From CAZSDU01 sp963662525 (GTDB taxonomy: Bacteria; Bacteroidota; Bacteroidia; Bacteroidales; FEN-979): 64,000 nucleotides of DNA. The position numbers were made by a program, and so were the translations under genes. Position 1 is the first letter of the stretch. The number at the start of each line of letters is the position of its first letter. Below are positions 43,012 to 52,498 of the stretch, one piece after another. The notes under the pieces are model-generated. The model saw nothing but the letters and a program-made list of their open reading frames with translations. It made no database searches and was not told the origin of the DNA. Location: the NCBI GenBank assembly GCA_963662525.1, contig OY759717.1:558001-622000 (forward strand). The letters run 5' to 3'.

Positions 43012-44835
43012 ATGTTGAAAGGACATCCAAAAGGACTCTTTGTTGCGTTTTTCTCCAATATGGGGGAACGTTTCGGTTTTTATACCATGATGGCGATTCT
43101 GGTCCTGTTTCTGCAGGCAAGGTACGGCTTGTCGGAAGAGGATGCCGGCAGTTATTACAGCTGGTTTTACTTTGGCATCTATGCCCTGGCTCTTGTAGGC
43201 GGTATATTAGCTGATGCCACCAGGAAGTACAAGACGGTCATCATGGCTGGGATCATCGTGATGTTTCTCGGGTACATCGTGATGGCTATTCCAGGTAACC
43301 CGCTGGCAATTACTTTAGCCGGTTTATTTACCATAGCTTTCGGGAACGGTTTATTCAAAGGTAATTTACAGGCAGTTGTTGGCCAGTTGTACGACGATCC
43401 GAAATATTCCAAGGTACGTGATTCAGCCTTCATGATCTTTTACATGGGAATAAATGTCGGGGCATTTTTTGCACCATTTGTTGCAACCGGAATACGCAAC
43501 TGGTTTTTAAAGACTCAGGGGTTTCTGCATGACGGCAGCTTACCGGCCATGTGTCATGCCTTTCAGAGAGGGACATTGCAGGATACTTCCAAATTCCAGG
43601 AACTGGCCGATAAAGCAAGTGGTATGCCTGTTGCTGACCTGGGAAACTTTGCACAGCATTATATCGATGCTTTTGCCAGGGGATACAATTATGCCTTCGG
43701 CATCGCTGCCGGCGCCATGGTAATCTCCCTGCTTGTTTATATCATTTTCAACAAGCTATTACCCAGCGTTGAAAAGATTAAGAATGCAAGTACAGAAAAA
43801 CCAAAAGCCAACACGAATATAGTCAGTTTCCTGCTGGGAGGCGGTTTAATGATAACTACTTCCGTGATTTCCTACTTCCTGCTCAGGAATGTCGTCAAGG
43901 ATGCCGCTGCACTTGGCGCTGCTGTTGGATTGTTTATCGGGTTTATAGCCATTATGTTCCAGGTATCTTCAAAAGAGGAACGGCCGAGGGTTACTTCTCT
44001 GATCATGGTTTTTATTGTCGTCATATTTTTCTGGATGTCGTTCCATCAAAACGGATTGACCCTGACCTTCTTTGCCCGTGATTATACAGTGAAAGAAGTC
44101 GGACCCCTGACGAATATTTTCTTCAACCTTGAATCAATCCTGGCCTTTATTGGTACCATTGTCGGATTTGTAATGATATTCAGGAAAAATGTAACCCAGC
44201 GGCTGATCGGTGGCGGATTGTTTATTGCACTTGGCGGACTTACCTATTACTTCATTACGAAAAGCAATGCATTAAATCCCATTGCTCCTGAAGTTTTCCA
44301 ATCATTTAACCCATTATTCATCGTATCTCTGACATTCCCTGTCATGGGTGTTTTTGCCTGGCTCAATAAAAAGAACCTGGAACCCTCTGCACCGAAGAAA
44401 ATCGGAATCGGAATGATCATTGCAGCCATTGGCTTTCTGATCATCCTGATTGCCTCTCTGGGGCTGATTTCCCCTCATGAACTGCAATATGTGGATTCCT
44501 CGGGTGCCACCAAATATAATCCTGTACCCGATACTTCCAGGGTAGCTCCCTACTGGCTGATGAGCAGCTATCTGATCCTGACCATTGCAGAACTTTTCCT
44601 TAGCCCGATGGGGCTTTCGTTCGTATCTAAGGTAGCTCCACCCCGTTTCCAGGGACTGATGCAGGGTGGATGGCTTCTTGCCACCGCTGTTGGCAACAAA
44701 TTCCTTTTTGTCGGAAGTAAATTCTGGGGTGTTCTTGATCTCTGGCAATTGTGGTCCATCTTCATTATTTGCTGCATCCTTTCAGCTGTTTTCATATTTT
44801 CCATCATGAAACGATTGGAAGCGGCGACGAAATAG
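43012..44835 (+). CDS. POT-family proton-coupled peptide transporter
   Basis: 607 residues from ATG 43012; an upstream TTG at 42958 lies in the promoter box and is rejected. About 14 membrane segments. The first helix carries FFSNMGERFGFYTMMAIL, the family region where most POT proteins have ExxERFxYY; here the first Glu is Asn16 (NMGERFGFY). The PTR signature region near GNGLFKGNLQAVVGQLYDD is present. It should import di- or tripeptides with protons. The insert at residues about 165-220 is not part of the canonical core. Confidence 0.9.
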   Translation: MLKGHPKGLFVAFFSNMGERFGFYTMMAILVLFLQARYGLSEEDAGSYYSWFYFGIYALALVGGILADATRKYKTVIMAGIIVMFLGYIVMAIPGNPLAITLAGLFTIAFGNGLFKGNLQAVVGQLYDDPKYSKVRDSAFMIFYMGINVGAFFAPFVATGIRNWFLKTQGFLHDGSLPAMCHAFQRGTLQDTSKFQELADKASGMPVADLGNFAQHYIDAFARGYNYAFGIAAGAMVISLLVYIIFNKLLPSVEKIKNASTEKPKANTNIVSFLLGGGLMITTSVISYFLLRNVVKDAAALGAAVGLFIGFIAIMFQVSSKEERPRVTSLIMVFIVVIFFWMSFHQNGLTLTFFARDYTVKEVGPLTNIFFNLESILAFIGTIVGFVMIFRKNVTQRLIGGGLFIALGGLTYYFITKSNALNPIAPEVFQSFNPLFIVSLTFPVMGVFAWLNKKNLEPSAPKKIGIGMIIAAIGFLIILIASLGLISPHELQYVDSSGATKYNPVPDTSRVAPYWLMSSYLILTIAELFLSPMGLSFVSKVAPPRFQGLMQGGWLLATAVGNKFLFVGSKFWGVLDLWQLWSIFIICCILSAVFIFSIMKRLEAATK

Positions 44836-44853
44836 AATATTGAACGGTGAACA

Positions 44854-45804
44854 TTGAATAAAGAACAATATTTATGGGGGCATAGCAGGAGGTTCAATTC
44901 ATATACTGAGTATATCCGGAAAACCTTTGGGGGCAGGATCCAAAAAGTTGTTGTGGATGCCGGCTTTACCTGTCCAAACAGGGATGGTACAAAAGGCGTG
45001 GGCGGTTGTACTTATTGCAATAATGATGCTTTCAACCCCTCCTACTGTAATCCGAAAGAGCCGATCCATGACCAAATTTCCAAGGGCATAGCGTTTCATG
45101 CTGTGCGATACAGACGGGCTGAGAAATTCCTGGTCTATTTTCAACCTTTCAGCAATACTTATGCGCCGCTGAATGATTTGAAGCGCTTGTATGAAGAAGC
45201 CCTGGCCTATCCGGCTGTAGCCGGACTTGTCATTGGAACACGCCCGGATTGCATGGATGAAGAGAAGCTGAAATATTTGCAGGAACTGTCGAAAAGGACA
45301 TACGTTCAGATTGAATATGGCATTGAATCTTGTTTTGATTCCACCCTGGAAAGAATAAACCGGGGACATGATTTTTCATTAAGCCGAGAAGTTTTACAAA
45401 AAACGAAAGCATATGGCATCAGGACCGGAGCACATTTTATTTTTGGATTGCCGGGTGAACGAATGGATGAGATGATGAAAACTGCCGGAATCATTTCCGG
45501 TTTACCCATAGATAACATCAAATTCCATCAGCTTCAGATCGTAAAAGGGACAAAGATGGAAAAGGAATTCATGATGAAACCAGGAGATTTCCACTTATTC
45601 AGCCTGGATGATTATATTCAATTTATTGTCGCCTTCACTGAACGCTTAAATCCCTCCATCGTGATTGAACGGTTCTCCGGAGAAGTGCCTCCTAGATTGT
45701 TGCATCAAAGTAACTGGGAACTGATACGGTATGATGCCATATTAAGACTGATCGAGAAAGAAATGGAAAAGCAGGATACCTGGCAAGGAAAATACTATGC
45801 GTGA
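44854..45804 (+). CDS. TIGR01212-family radical SAM protein (YhcC-like)
   Basis: 316 residues starting at TTG 44854; an in-frame stop at 44848 rules out a longer version and the nearest ATG (44874) is out of frame. The iron-sulfur ligands are CPNRDGTKGVGGCTYC, the spacing of this subfamily, unlike the common CxxxCxxC. It also has the family segments YIQFIVAFTERLNPSIVIER and SGEVPPRLLHQ. The reaction is unknown to me. It ends with a 10-bp overlap with the convergent GPP34 gene. Confidence 0.92.
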   Translation: MNKEQYLWGHSRRFNSYTEYIRKTFGGRIQKVVVDAGFTCPNRDGTKGVGGCTYCNNDAFNPSYCNPKEPIHDQISKGIAFHAVRYRRAEKFLVYFQPFSNTYAPLNDLKRLYEEALAYPAVAGLVIGTRPDCMDEEKLKYLQELSKRTYVQIEYGIESCFDSTLERINRGHDFSLSREVLQKTKAYGIRTGAHFIFGLPGERMDEMMKTAGIISGLPIDNIKFHQLQIVKGTKMEKEFMMKPGDFHLFSLDDYIQFIVAFTERLNPSIVIERFSGEVPPRLLHQSNWELIRYDAILRLIEKEMEKQDTWQGKYYA

Positions 45805-46481
45805 ATGGAAACATTGGATGCCATGATGGCCCTGGCGATCGCTGTCTGAACCTGTTTGATCAGCTTCTCTGAATCACTACCCGTTTCAGGGAACTGGGTG
45901 ATCAGGTTGATGCGGTTTCTTAATTTCAGGTATTGTAAAAATCCACCAAAATTTTTCCTGACCATTTTACAGGTATTCATAATTGAAAGCAGCATCAGGT
46001 CATGATCAGTCATTGCCTTATCAGAAGTAATCTTTTCGCAAAGATCTTCCTGGATTTTCTTTTTCAGTTCCGTGTTTAAAACAGGATATTTATTCTGGTA
46101 AAAAACCATCAGTAGTGTATACTCTTCCCTTCTAACCACTTTTTTATCTACAAGACCTTTCAGCAGTGATTTCCGGAGCATCATTTTTTTATAAACGATC
46201 CGCTGGATCCAGCTTCTCAGATTCCGTTCTTTTTTAGAAGATTTTATGAGGTTTAACACTTTATCCAGAACAATATCGTCTGTAGGTTTACTGTTCAGAA
46301 CATGCACTATATTATCTTTCAGTTCAATCCGGTTCTTACGGATGAGTTCAAATAGAATTGCACCAGCCAATCCGAACTTGATTTTATGTTCAGAATTACC
46401 AAACCATCCTTTATCATCAAGAGCCAGGAGTATGATCTTCTCGAGAAAAGACAGGTCAGATTTTTTTGTTGATTTGTCCAT
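45795..46481 (-). CDS. GPP34/GOLPH3-family protein
   Basis: 228 residues. The N-terminal segment LSFLEKIILLALDDKGWFGN and the following FGLAGAILFELIRKNRIELK match the GPP34 domain (PF05719), the phosphatidylinositol-4-phosphate-binding fold of Golgi GOLPH3, which also occurs in bacteria with unknown function. The remainder is helical and basic. There is no signal peptide. It lies downstream of pstB beyond a terminator, so it probably has its own promoter. Confidence 0.8.
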   Translation of the reverse strand: MDKSTKKSDLSFLEKIILLALDDKGWFGNSEHKIKFGLAGAILFELIRKNRIELKDNIVHVLNSKPTDDIVLDKVLNLIKSSKKERNLRSWIQRIVYKKMMLRKSLLKGLVDKKVVRREEYTLLMVFYQNKYPVLNTELKKKIQEDLCEKITSDKAMTDHDLMLLSIMNTCKMVRKNFGGFLQYLKLRNRINLITQFPETGSDSEKLIKQVQTAIARAIMASNVSIHA

Positions 46482-46518
46482 CCGGGGTAAAAGTGAAATT
46501 CTGGTCGATAAAATTAAG

Positions 46519-46542
46519 GAAAAAAAATCAGTTAAACTGATT
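46519..46542 (-). terminator. Rho-independent terminator after pstB
   Basis: On the minus strand AATCAGT (46542-46536), loop TTA, ACTGATT (46532-46526), then a T run to about 46520. The stem shares two bases with the pstB stop codon. Confidence 0.75.
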
Positions 46543-47302
46543 AATTAAAAGAACCTCCCAGGTAAAGTTTTGTTTTTTCCATTTTCGGATTTTCAAAGAC
46601 CTCTCTCGCTTCACCTTGCTCTATAACTTCTCCCAGGTACATAAATACAATATTATCGGCAATTCTTCTGGCCTGTCGCAAAACATGGGTCACGACAACG
46701 ATAGTATAATCCTGTTTCAGCTCCATGAATTTTTCATCGATATACTGACTCGAAATCGGATCGAGAGCAGAAGTCGGTTCATCAGCCAGGATAATTTCAG
46801 GGGCGACAGCTAAACCCCTGGCCAGGCAAAGCCTTTGTTGCTGTCCGATTGACAAGCGGGAAGCAGGTTCCCTCAGGCGGTTTCGGACTTCATCATAAAG
46901 ATTGGCCTGTTTCAGATATTCGATAACCAGTTTATGCATCTCCCTTCGTTTATGAATGCCACGGAGTTTTAAAGCGTAAGCGATATTATTATAGATGGTC
47001 ATTGGCAGGGGATAAGGACGTTGTGAAAGCAAACCCATATGTTGACGAAGATGGTAAATGTCGGCCTTTTCATCCAGGATATTCTGGTCATCGATCATGA
47101 CTTTTCCCGAAACATGCAATTCCGGATAGAGATCAGTAAGCCGGTTCAGGCACTTTAACAAGGTGGTTTTCCCGCATCCTGAGGGGCCGAGAATTACAGT
47201 TATCTTATTGCGGGGAATATCAATATTGATATTTTTAAGGATCTGTGCTTTCCCGGCATATACATTCAAGTCGCTGATCTGTATTTTGGTTCTGCTGTCC
47301 AT
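46541..47302 (-). CDS. pstB: Phosphate ABC transporter ATP-binding protein
   Basis: 253 residues. Walker A GPSGCGKTTLLKCLNRL (residues about 35-51), Walker B IILADEPTSALDP and the switch His in VVTHVLRQARRIAD. The signature motif reads LSIGQQQRL instead of the usual LSGGQQQR. It energises the PstCA permease for phosphate uptake at the inner membrane. It starts 6 bp after pstA. There is no phoU downstream; a terminator follows. Confidence 0.94.
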   Translation of the reverse strand: MDSRTKIQISDLNVYAGKAQILKNINIDIPRNKITVILGPSGCGKTTLLKCLNRLTDLYPELHVSGKVMIDDQNILDEKADIYHLRQHMGLLSQRPYPLPMTIYNNIAYALKLRGIHKRREMHKLVIEYLKQANLYDEVRNRLREPASRLSIGQQQRLCLARGLAVAPEIILADEPTSALDPISSQYIDEKFMELKQDYTIVVVTHVLRQARRIADNIVFMYLGEVIEQGEAREVFENPKMEKTKLYLGGSFN

Positions 47303-47308
47303 CCTGAT

Positions 47309-48166
47309 TTAAAAGTTAATTTTTGTTTTATGATATCGTTTACCCAAACCTCTTGAAAAAAGGCTTACCAGCAGAATGATTAAAGTCAGGACCAGAGCAG
47401 AAGCATAAGCCCTGTTTTGTACTTCCTGAACCGGTGAACTCAGTTGAAAAAAGATGGAAAGCGGCAAGGTTGCTACCGGTTCCAGTAAGGAGTTGGGCAG
47501 ATTATCGGTATAGCCAGCGGTAAATAACACTGAGGCTGCATCACCTATCGCCCTGCCGAACGAGAGCAGGATTGCCGTGATAATTCCAGATACCGATTGA
47601 CGGGTAAAAATTTTAAAAGCTGTCTCCGATTGATTGGATCCCAATGAATAAGATGCCTCTGAAAGTCCGGAAGGGACTGTCCGGAGGATCTCATCCATGG
47701 AACGTATCATAATGGGAAGGATAAACAAGGTTACCGTAATGATTCCAGCCAGTAAAGAGGTTTGTAATCCCAGAAAAATCATCAGGGTAAATCCAAAAGC
47801 GCCATAAACAATGGAAGGAATACCCCATACCAGGTCCAGAATAAAACGGATAAGGTTAACCAGTTTTACCCGTCTTACCAGAAAAACATTGATGTAGAGT
47901 GCAACCGGCAGACCGATGATAAAAGCCAGGATTGTCGCCCCGAAAGCCAGGGTGAGAGAACCCGTGATGGCGTTAAGGATTCCTCCCCCTTTACCATAAT
48001 AATAACCGCCTTTGGGGATTTGGGTAAGTACTTCCCAGGAAATGCTTTTTAATCCTTTTTCAAAAATGGTATAAATGATAACGGCCAGGATCAGCAGGAT
48101 AAAGTATGTTGCCATGATCATCAGTACCTTAAAAATTCTTTCTTCTATCTTCTGAGCCAGTTTCAC
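47309..48166 (-). CDS. pstA: Phosphate ABC transporter permease
   Basis: 285 residues with six hydrophobic segments. The binding-protein-dependent permease loop reads EASYSLGSNQSETAFKIFTR, the EAA-type ABC contact. The segment WGIPSIVYGAFGF is typical of PstA/PstC. It sits 1 bp from pstC and 6 bp from pstB, so the whole cassette is one transcript. Confidence 0.95.
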   Translation of the reverse strand: MKLAQKIEERIFKVLMIMATYFILLILAVIIYTIFEKGLKSISWEVLTQIPKGGYYYGKGGGILNAITGSLTLAFGATILAFIIGLPVALYINVFLVRRVKLVNLIRFILDLVWGIPSIVYGAFGFTLMIFLGLQTSLLAGIITVTLFILPIMIRSMDEILRTVPSGLSEASYSLGSNQSETAFKIFTRQSVSGIITAILLSFGRAIGDAASVLFTAGYTDNLPNSLLEPVATLPLSIFFQLSSPVQEVQNRAYASALVLTLIILLVSLFSRGLGKRYHKTKINF

Positions 48167-48167
48167 C

Positions 48168-49058
48168 TTAGAATTTGTTGTATTTGGAAATAAAGAAGTG
48201 CATGATCAGGTTAAAAAACAAAGATACTCCAAGTAAAAGTAGCGCAGCAAACATCAGGGCTGAGTCGTACCTGGGAATGGACATCATTTCCCCGTAATTA
48301 TTTGCAATTAATGCCGGCAGAGTGTATCCCGGATCGAAAATACTTTTTGGAAGCCGGATAACATTCCCCACGACCATCAGTACCGCCATGGTCTCGCCAA
48401 AAGCACGGGCCAGGCCGAATCCGAATGCAGCAATAATTCCAGGTAAAGCTTTTCTCATTAACACATGCTTAACGGTCTGCCATTGGCTAGCGCCAAGTGC
48501 CAAGGAAGCTTCTTTTAATTCCATCGGGATAGCTCTGAATATTTCGATCAGGATATTCAGAATAAATGGGATGATCATGATCGAAAGGACAAATGCTGCG
48601 GCCAGGATACTGTAACCCATGGTACTGACACCGAAAAAAGGAGCCAGAAAATGAGATATAAAGGGGACGATAACCAGAATTCCCCAGAGGCCATAAACTA
48701 CTGATGGTATCCCTGCCAGGATATCAATGGCAGGATGCATGATGCGCAGAAAATACTTTCTGGAGTATTGGGTTACATAGATCGCTGAGAGCAAGCAGAT
48801 TGGGGCAGTAAACATCATTGCCAGAAGTGTTACGCATATGGAACCAACAATAAATGAATAAAAACCAAATTTCCCGCTGCCTGGTCTCCATTCCTTTGAA
48901 AAGATCAGATCAAAAAGGGAGTAATCATGCAATAAAAGAAATGATTTCAAGTAAAGCCCAAGAAACAGTAAAAATGGAAGGAAGGCAACCAGCAGCAGGC
49001 TGATGAGCATCCAGGAATAATTTACATAATGTCGTTGTTTGCGGTTAAGTATATACAT
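48168..49058 (-). CDS. pstC: Phosphate ABC transporter permease
   Basis: 296 residues with six membrane segments. The EAA-type loop is KEASLALGASQWQTVKHVLM; DILAGIPSVVYGLWG is the conserved permease motif. The second half of the phosphate channel with PstA. It starts 24 bp after the pstS stop. Confidence 0.95.
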   Translation of the reverse strand: MYILNRKQRHYVNYSWMLISLLLVAFLPFLLFLGLYLKSFLLLHDYSLFDLIFSKEWRPGSGKFGFYSFIVGSICVTLLAMMFTAPICLLSAIYVTQYSRKYFLRIMHPAIDILAGIPSVVYGLWGILVIVPFISHFLAPFFGVSTMGYSILAAAFVLSIMIIPFILNILIEIFRAIPMELKEASLALGASQWQTVKHVLMRKALPGIIAAFGFGLARAFGETMAVLMVVGNVIRLPKSIFDPGYTLPALIANNYGEMMSIPRYDSALMFAALLLLGVSLFFNLIMHFFISKYNKF

Positions 49059-49082
49059 TCCTATGGATATTTCACCAGCAGA

Positions 49083-50069
49083 TTAATTAATTTTCGATTT
49101 TTCGCCTGCAAGTTTTTCAGGGGTCAACAATACATATCCAGATTCGCTTACATACTTTTGTCCTTCTCCCAGTACCCACGAAAGGAAAGATAAAACAAGG
49201 GGATCAGCCGGTTTACCACCTGAAACAAAATAAAGATCGCGAGCCGGGGGAGATGGATATTTTCCATCATTGATGGCCGTTATAATCTCATCGATGGTTT
49301 TGTAAAAATCTTCTTCAGGGTCGATGACCCCATTTTCATTCAGGTCAATGGGTACGACTTCCAATCCGGGATATTTTTTCCTGGTCTGCATATCGTACAC
49401 AAAATTAAGGTTATTATATCCTATTCCCTCTATATTTCTCCTTACTGCATCGGCCACTCCGGGATCGCCATTCAGTCCGAGTCCCTGAAGGTCCTCCTGT
49501 TTCTTTCCTTTCAGAAATTTCGCCCACATATCAGCTGCCCCACAGGCATCGGAGCGTGTAAAAGCATGCAATGCAGATAAGTTCTGGGTTCCGACAGCCT
49601 GTCCCCAGGTTTTAATGGTTCCGGTGATAAAAATATCATAAAATTTTTGTTTGGTCAGCCCTTTTTGTTTCAGGCTGGTTAAGACCGGATTTTCAGCATT
49701 GATGGTTGGAATAACCGCATCTTTTGAAACGGCTATCCACCAGGCACCTTTCGCTCTTTCCTCCGGACTTAGTTCTTTTGAGTACATTCCCAGGTCGACC
49801 ATATGAGATAATGCATCAGCCATTCCTTTTCCTGCGCCGCCTGCAGAAACATTGATGGTAACCCCGGGGTGAAGTTTCTGAAATTCTTCCGCCCATTTAA
49901 CAGTCATGGGATAAAGTGCGAAAGCACCGGAAATGGTAATCTTGCCATGTAATGAATCATGATTAGCCCCTGATCCGGTATTACCTCCGTGATTACATGA
50001 AGAAAATACAAATATACTTCCGGTGAAAAGGAAAAAGAAAAGGAGCGAAAATTGATTTCTTAACTTCAT
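49083..50069 (-). CDS. pstS: Phosphate-binding lipoprotein
   Basis: 328 residues. The N-terminus is a lipoprotein signal (FVFSSCNHGG), so the protein is anchored to the outer face of the inner membrane or the outer membrane. The phosphate-binding motif near the mature N-terminus is ISGAFALYPMTVKWAEEF with NVSAGGAGKGMADAL. FTRSDACGAADMW is a further family feature. Here ISGAFAL replaces the GSST-type start of classical PstS. It captures phosphate for PstCAB. First gene of the cassette, 66 bp after moxR. Confidence 0.93.
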   Translation of the reverse strand: MKLRNQFSLLFFFLFTGSIFVFSSCNHGGNTGSGANHDSLHGKITISGAFALYPMTVKWAEEFQKLHPGVTINVSAGGAGKGMADALSHMVDLGMYSKELSPEERAKGAWWIAVSKDAVIPTINAENPVLTSLKQKGLTKQKFYDIFITGTIKTWGQAVGTQNLSALHAFTRSDACGAADMWAKFLKGKKQEDLQGLGLNGDPGVADAVRRNIEGIGYNNLNFVYDMQTRKKYPGLEVVPIDLNENGVIDPEEDFYKTIDEIITAINDGKYPSPPARDLYFVSGGKPADPLVLSFLSWVLGEGQKYVSESGYVLLTPEKLAGEKSKIN

Positions 50070-50135
50070 TGAAACATTATTTAGGTTAAAATCAATTCAA
50101 TCCGGCGAGCAAAAAAGAATAGATACCGAAATATA

Positions 50136-51101
50136 TCAGGATAATAAATGTTCAATGATTTGGTCAACCTGCCGGCCTTCGGCTTCTGCCTTATAATTTC
50201 GAACGATCCTGTGTCGCAAAACTGATTTTGCAACAGCCCTGACATCTTCTATATCAGGTGAATATTTCCCATTGATCACTGCATGGCATTTAGCGCCCAG
50301 AATGAGGTATTGTGAAGCTCGCGGGCCTGCTCCCCAGGTTAGATAAGCATCAGCCCATGCATCGGCTTCCTTTGTATGAGGCCGGGTTCTGGAAACCAGT
50401 TTAACTGCATATTGAAATACGTTTTCGGCAACCGGAACCTTACGGATAAGATTCTGAAAGAAGAGGATTTCCTCAGCAGTAATCACAACCTGAGGTGACA
50501 CTGATTTTTCGGAAGTAGTGGATTTAACGATCCTGATCTCCTCTTCCGTAGAAGGATAATCCAGCCAGATATTGAACATAAACCTGTCAAGCTGGGCTTC
50601 AGGAAGAGGGTAAGTACCTTCCTGCTCAATGGGATTCTGGGTAGCCAGAACAAAAAATGGTTCTTCCAGGTGATAAGTTGTCCCTGCTACCGTCACGGCT
50701 TTCTCCTGCATTGCCTCAAGTAAGGCTGATTGGGTTTTGGGTGGAGTACGGTTAATTTCATCTGCCAGAATGATATTGGCAAATACCGGTCCCTTGATAA
50801 AACGGAATTTCCGTGATTCATCCAGGATCTCTGTCCCGATGATATCTGATGGCATAAGATCAGGGGTAAACTGTATCCGGTTGTAACTCAATCCCAATGA
50901 TCTGGAAATCGTATTTACCATCAGCGTCTTGGCTAAGCCAGGCACACCGACAAGCAGACAATGTCCTTTGCAGAAAATCGAAATCAATAGATTTTTAACT
51001 ACCTCATCCTGCCCGACAATAACCCTGGCAATTTCAGCTTTAAGTTCTGTATATTTTGTAACCAGCGCATTAACCGCTTCTACATCTGAGTTAAATGGCA
51101 T
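50136..51101 (-). CDS. MoxR-family AAA+ ATPase
   Basis: 321 residues. Walker A GVPGLAKTLMV (near residue 58), Walker B NIILADEINRTPPKTQSALL, sensor VLATQNPIEQEGTYPLPEAQ. MoxR ATPases usually act with DUF58 and von Willebrand A proteins encoded next door; neither is here, and the gene sits between a surA-like gene (10 bp upstream) and pstS. It may serve as a chaperone for envelope or metalloprotein assembly. Confidence 0.95.
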   Translation of the reverse strand: MPFNSDVEAVNALVTKYTELKAEIARVIVGQDEVVKNLLISIFCKGHCLLVGVPGLAKTLMVNTISRSLGLSYNRIQFTPDLMPSDIIGTEILDESRKFRFIKGPVFANIILADEINRTPPKTQSALLEAMQEKAVTVAGTTYHLEEPFFVLATQNPIEQEGTYPLPEAQLDRFMFNIWLDYPSTEEEIRIVKSTTSEKSVSPQVVITAEEILFFQNLIRKVPVAENVFQYAVKLVSRTRPHTKEADAWADAYLTWGAGPRASQYLILGAKCHAVINGKYSPDIEDVRAVAKSVLRHRIVRNYKAEAEGRQVDQIIEHLLS

Positions 51102-51111
51102 AAATTCTTGC

Positions 51112-52473
51112 TTAATTTTTCATCCATTTCCGTTGGAACAAACAGTCTTTGTACTCATCCTTGATGGAGATATAGGTACTATTCGTTTTCTGCATGATCC
51201 AGTCATCGACTGAATCCAGTTTTTTCTTTTCCAGGGCGATCTGCTGAATCCGGGCATAATCCTCTTCCAGGTTTGCTTTATGAGGGTTGGTCCTTGATTT
51301 TAAAAAATAAATCCGGTACTCCTGCTTTCCTCGTTCTGTTTTCAGGAGAACCGGGGTTGAGATATCTTCTACTTTTAATTTATCAATGATAAAGAACACT
51401 TTGGGATCCAGCTGGTTTGCTTCAAACCTGGTATTACCACTGGCAGCGTTGATCATCAAGCCTCCGCTGTTTTTATTCGGATCATCAGAAAATAACGTGA
51501 CCGCCTTTTCAAAGCTTAATTTCTTTGTCTTTACCTGGGTAGAAATACTATCCATAAATAGTTTTGATTTGCTCAGATTTACCGCTGATACCTGGGGCTG
51601 AAGTAAAATATGTCTTACATTAATATATTCTCCCCTGCGTTCAACCATCTGAATGATATGAAAACCATCTTCTGTTTCCACCACATCCGATACTTCACCG
51701 GGTTTTAATTTAAAAGCAGCGGCTTCGAATTCGGGTCGCATGTCTCCCCTCCTGAACATGCCCAGTTCCCCACCCTGCTTGGAGGATCCGGGATCTTCAG
51801 AATACAGTACCGCCAGGGTACTAAAATCATCCCCCTTGACTACTCTTTCTTTAAATTCTTTAAGTCTGGTTTTTACAGCCAGTTTCTCATTATCACCAAT
51901 GGCAGGTTGTTTGATAAGCACTCCTATTTCAAATTCAGCATTGATCAGCGGGATACTGTCTTTGGGGATTTTCTTAAAAAAAGCCTTCACTTCTGATGGA
52001 GTAATAACAACATCCTTGGTAATCTTCTGCTGTTCCTGTTCAACCAGCATTTGTTCCTTGATTACATCTCTCAATTCAGATTTAATCTCCATCAGGGTTT
52101 TTCCAAAATGCTCTTCAAGCCGTTCGGGAGATCCGGCTTGAGAAATGAAGTAGCGCATTCTACGGTCCATTTCACCCTCAACCTGAAGATCGGTTACCTT
52201 GATGCTATCCACTTGTGACTGATGAAGCAGGAGTTTCTGAAATAAAACGTTTTCCAGAATCTGGCATTTTACTTTGGGAGCACTTCCCATGATATTCCCC
52301 TGGCTACGGAATTGAAGATACTGATTCTCGATATCTGATATCAGAACTACATTTCCACCAATAACAGCCACCACACCATCCACGACAGTATCGTTACCCA
52401 TTTGGGCGATCAAATGAGATTGATGAATGCAAAAAAAGATGAAAAATAAACAAAGCAAGCGAGTTATTTTCAT
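51112..52473 (-). CDS. SurA-type periplasmic peptidyl-prolyl isomerase/chaperone
   Basis: 453 residues from ATG 52473; a longer in-frame version starting at 52518 overlaps the preceding gene and lacks a signal peptide. Signal to about residue 23. The N-terminal SurA domain (DGVVAVIGGNVVLISDIENQ) is followed by two parvulin modules (AVLYSEDPGSSKQGGELGMF and VTLFSDDPNKNSGGLMINAA; RHILLQ). It should escort outer-membrane proteins through the periplasm. It is third in a run of three related genes. Confidence 0.93.
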   Translation of the reverse strand: MKITRLLCLFFIFFCIHQSHLIAQMGNDTVVDGVVAVIGGNVVLISDIENQYLQFRSQGNIMGSAPKVKCQILENVLFQKLLLHQSQVDSIKVTDLQVEGEMDRRMRYFISQAGSPERLEEHFGKTLMEIKSELRDVIKEQMLVEQEQQKITKDVVITPSEVKAFFKKIPKDSIPLINAEFEIGVLIKQPAIGDNEKLAVKTRLKEFKERVVKGDDFSTLAVLYSEDPGSSKQGGELGMFRRGDMRPEFEAAAFKLKPGEVSDVVETEDGFHIIQMVERRGEYINVRHILLQPQVSAVNLSKSKLFMDSISTQVKTKKLSFEKAVTLFSDDPNKNSGGLMINAASGNTRFEANQLDPKVFFIIDKLKVEDISTPVLLKTERGKQEYRIYFLKSRTNPHKANLEEDYARIQQIALEKKKLDSVDDWIMQKTNSTYISIKDEYKDCLFQRKWMKN

Positions 52474-52498
52474 GAAGTAATGTTTATTGGACTTCCGG

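Noticed and set aside
42906..43058. N-terminal extension of the second ECF sigma factor
   Set aside because: The extra 51 residues cover the divergent promoter region and the start of the POT gene; sigma homology begins just after ATG 42905.
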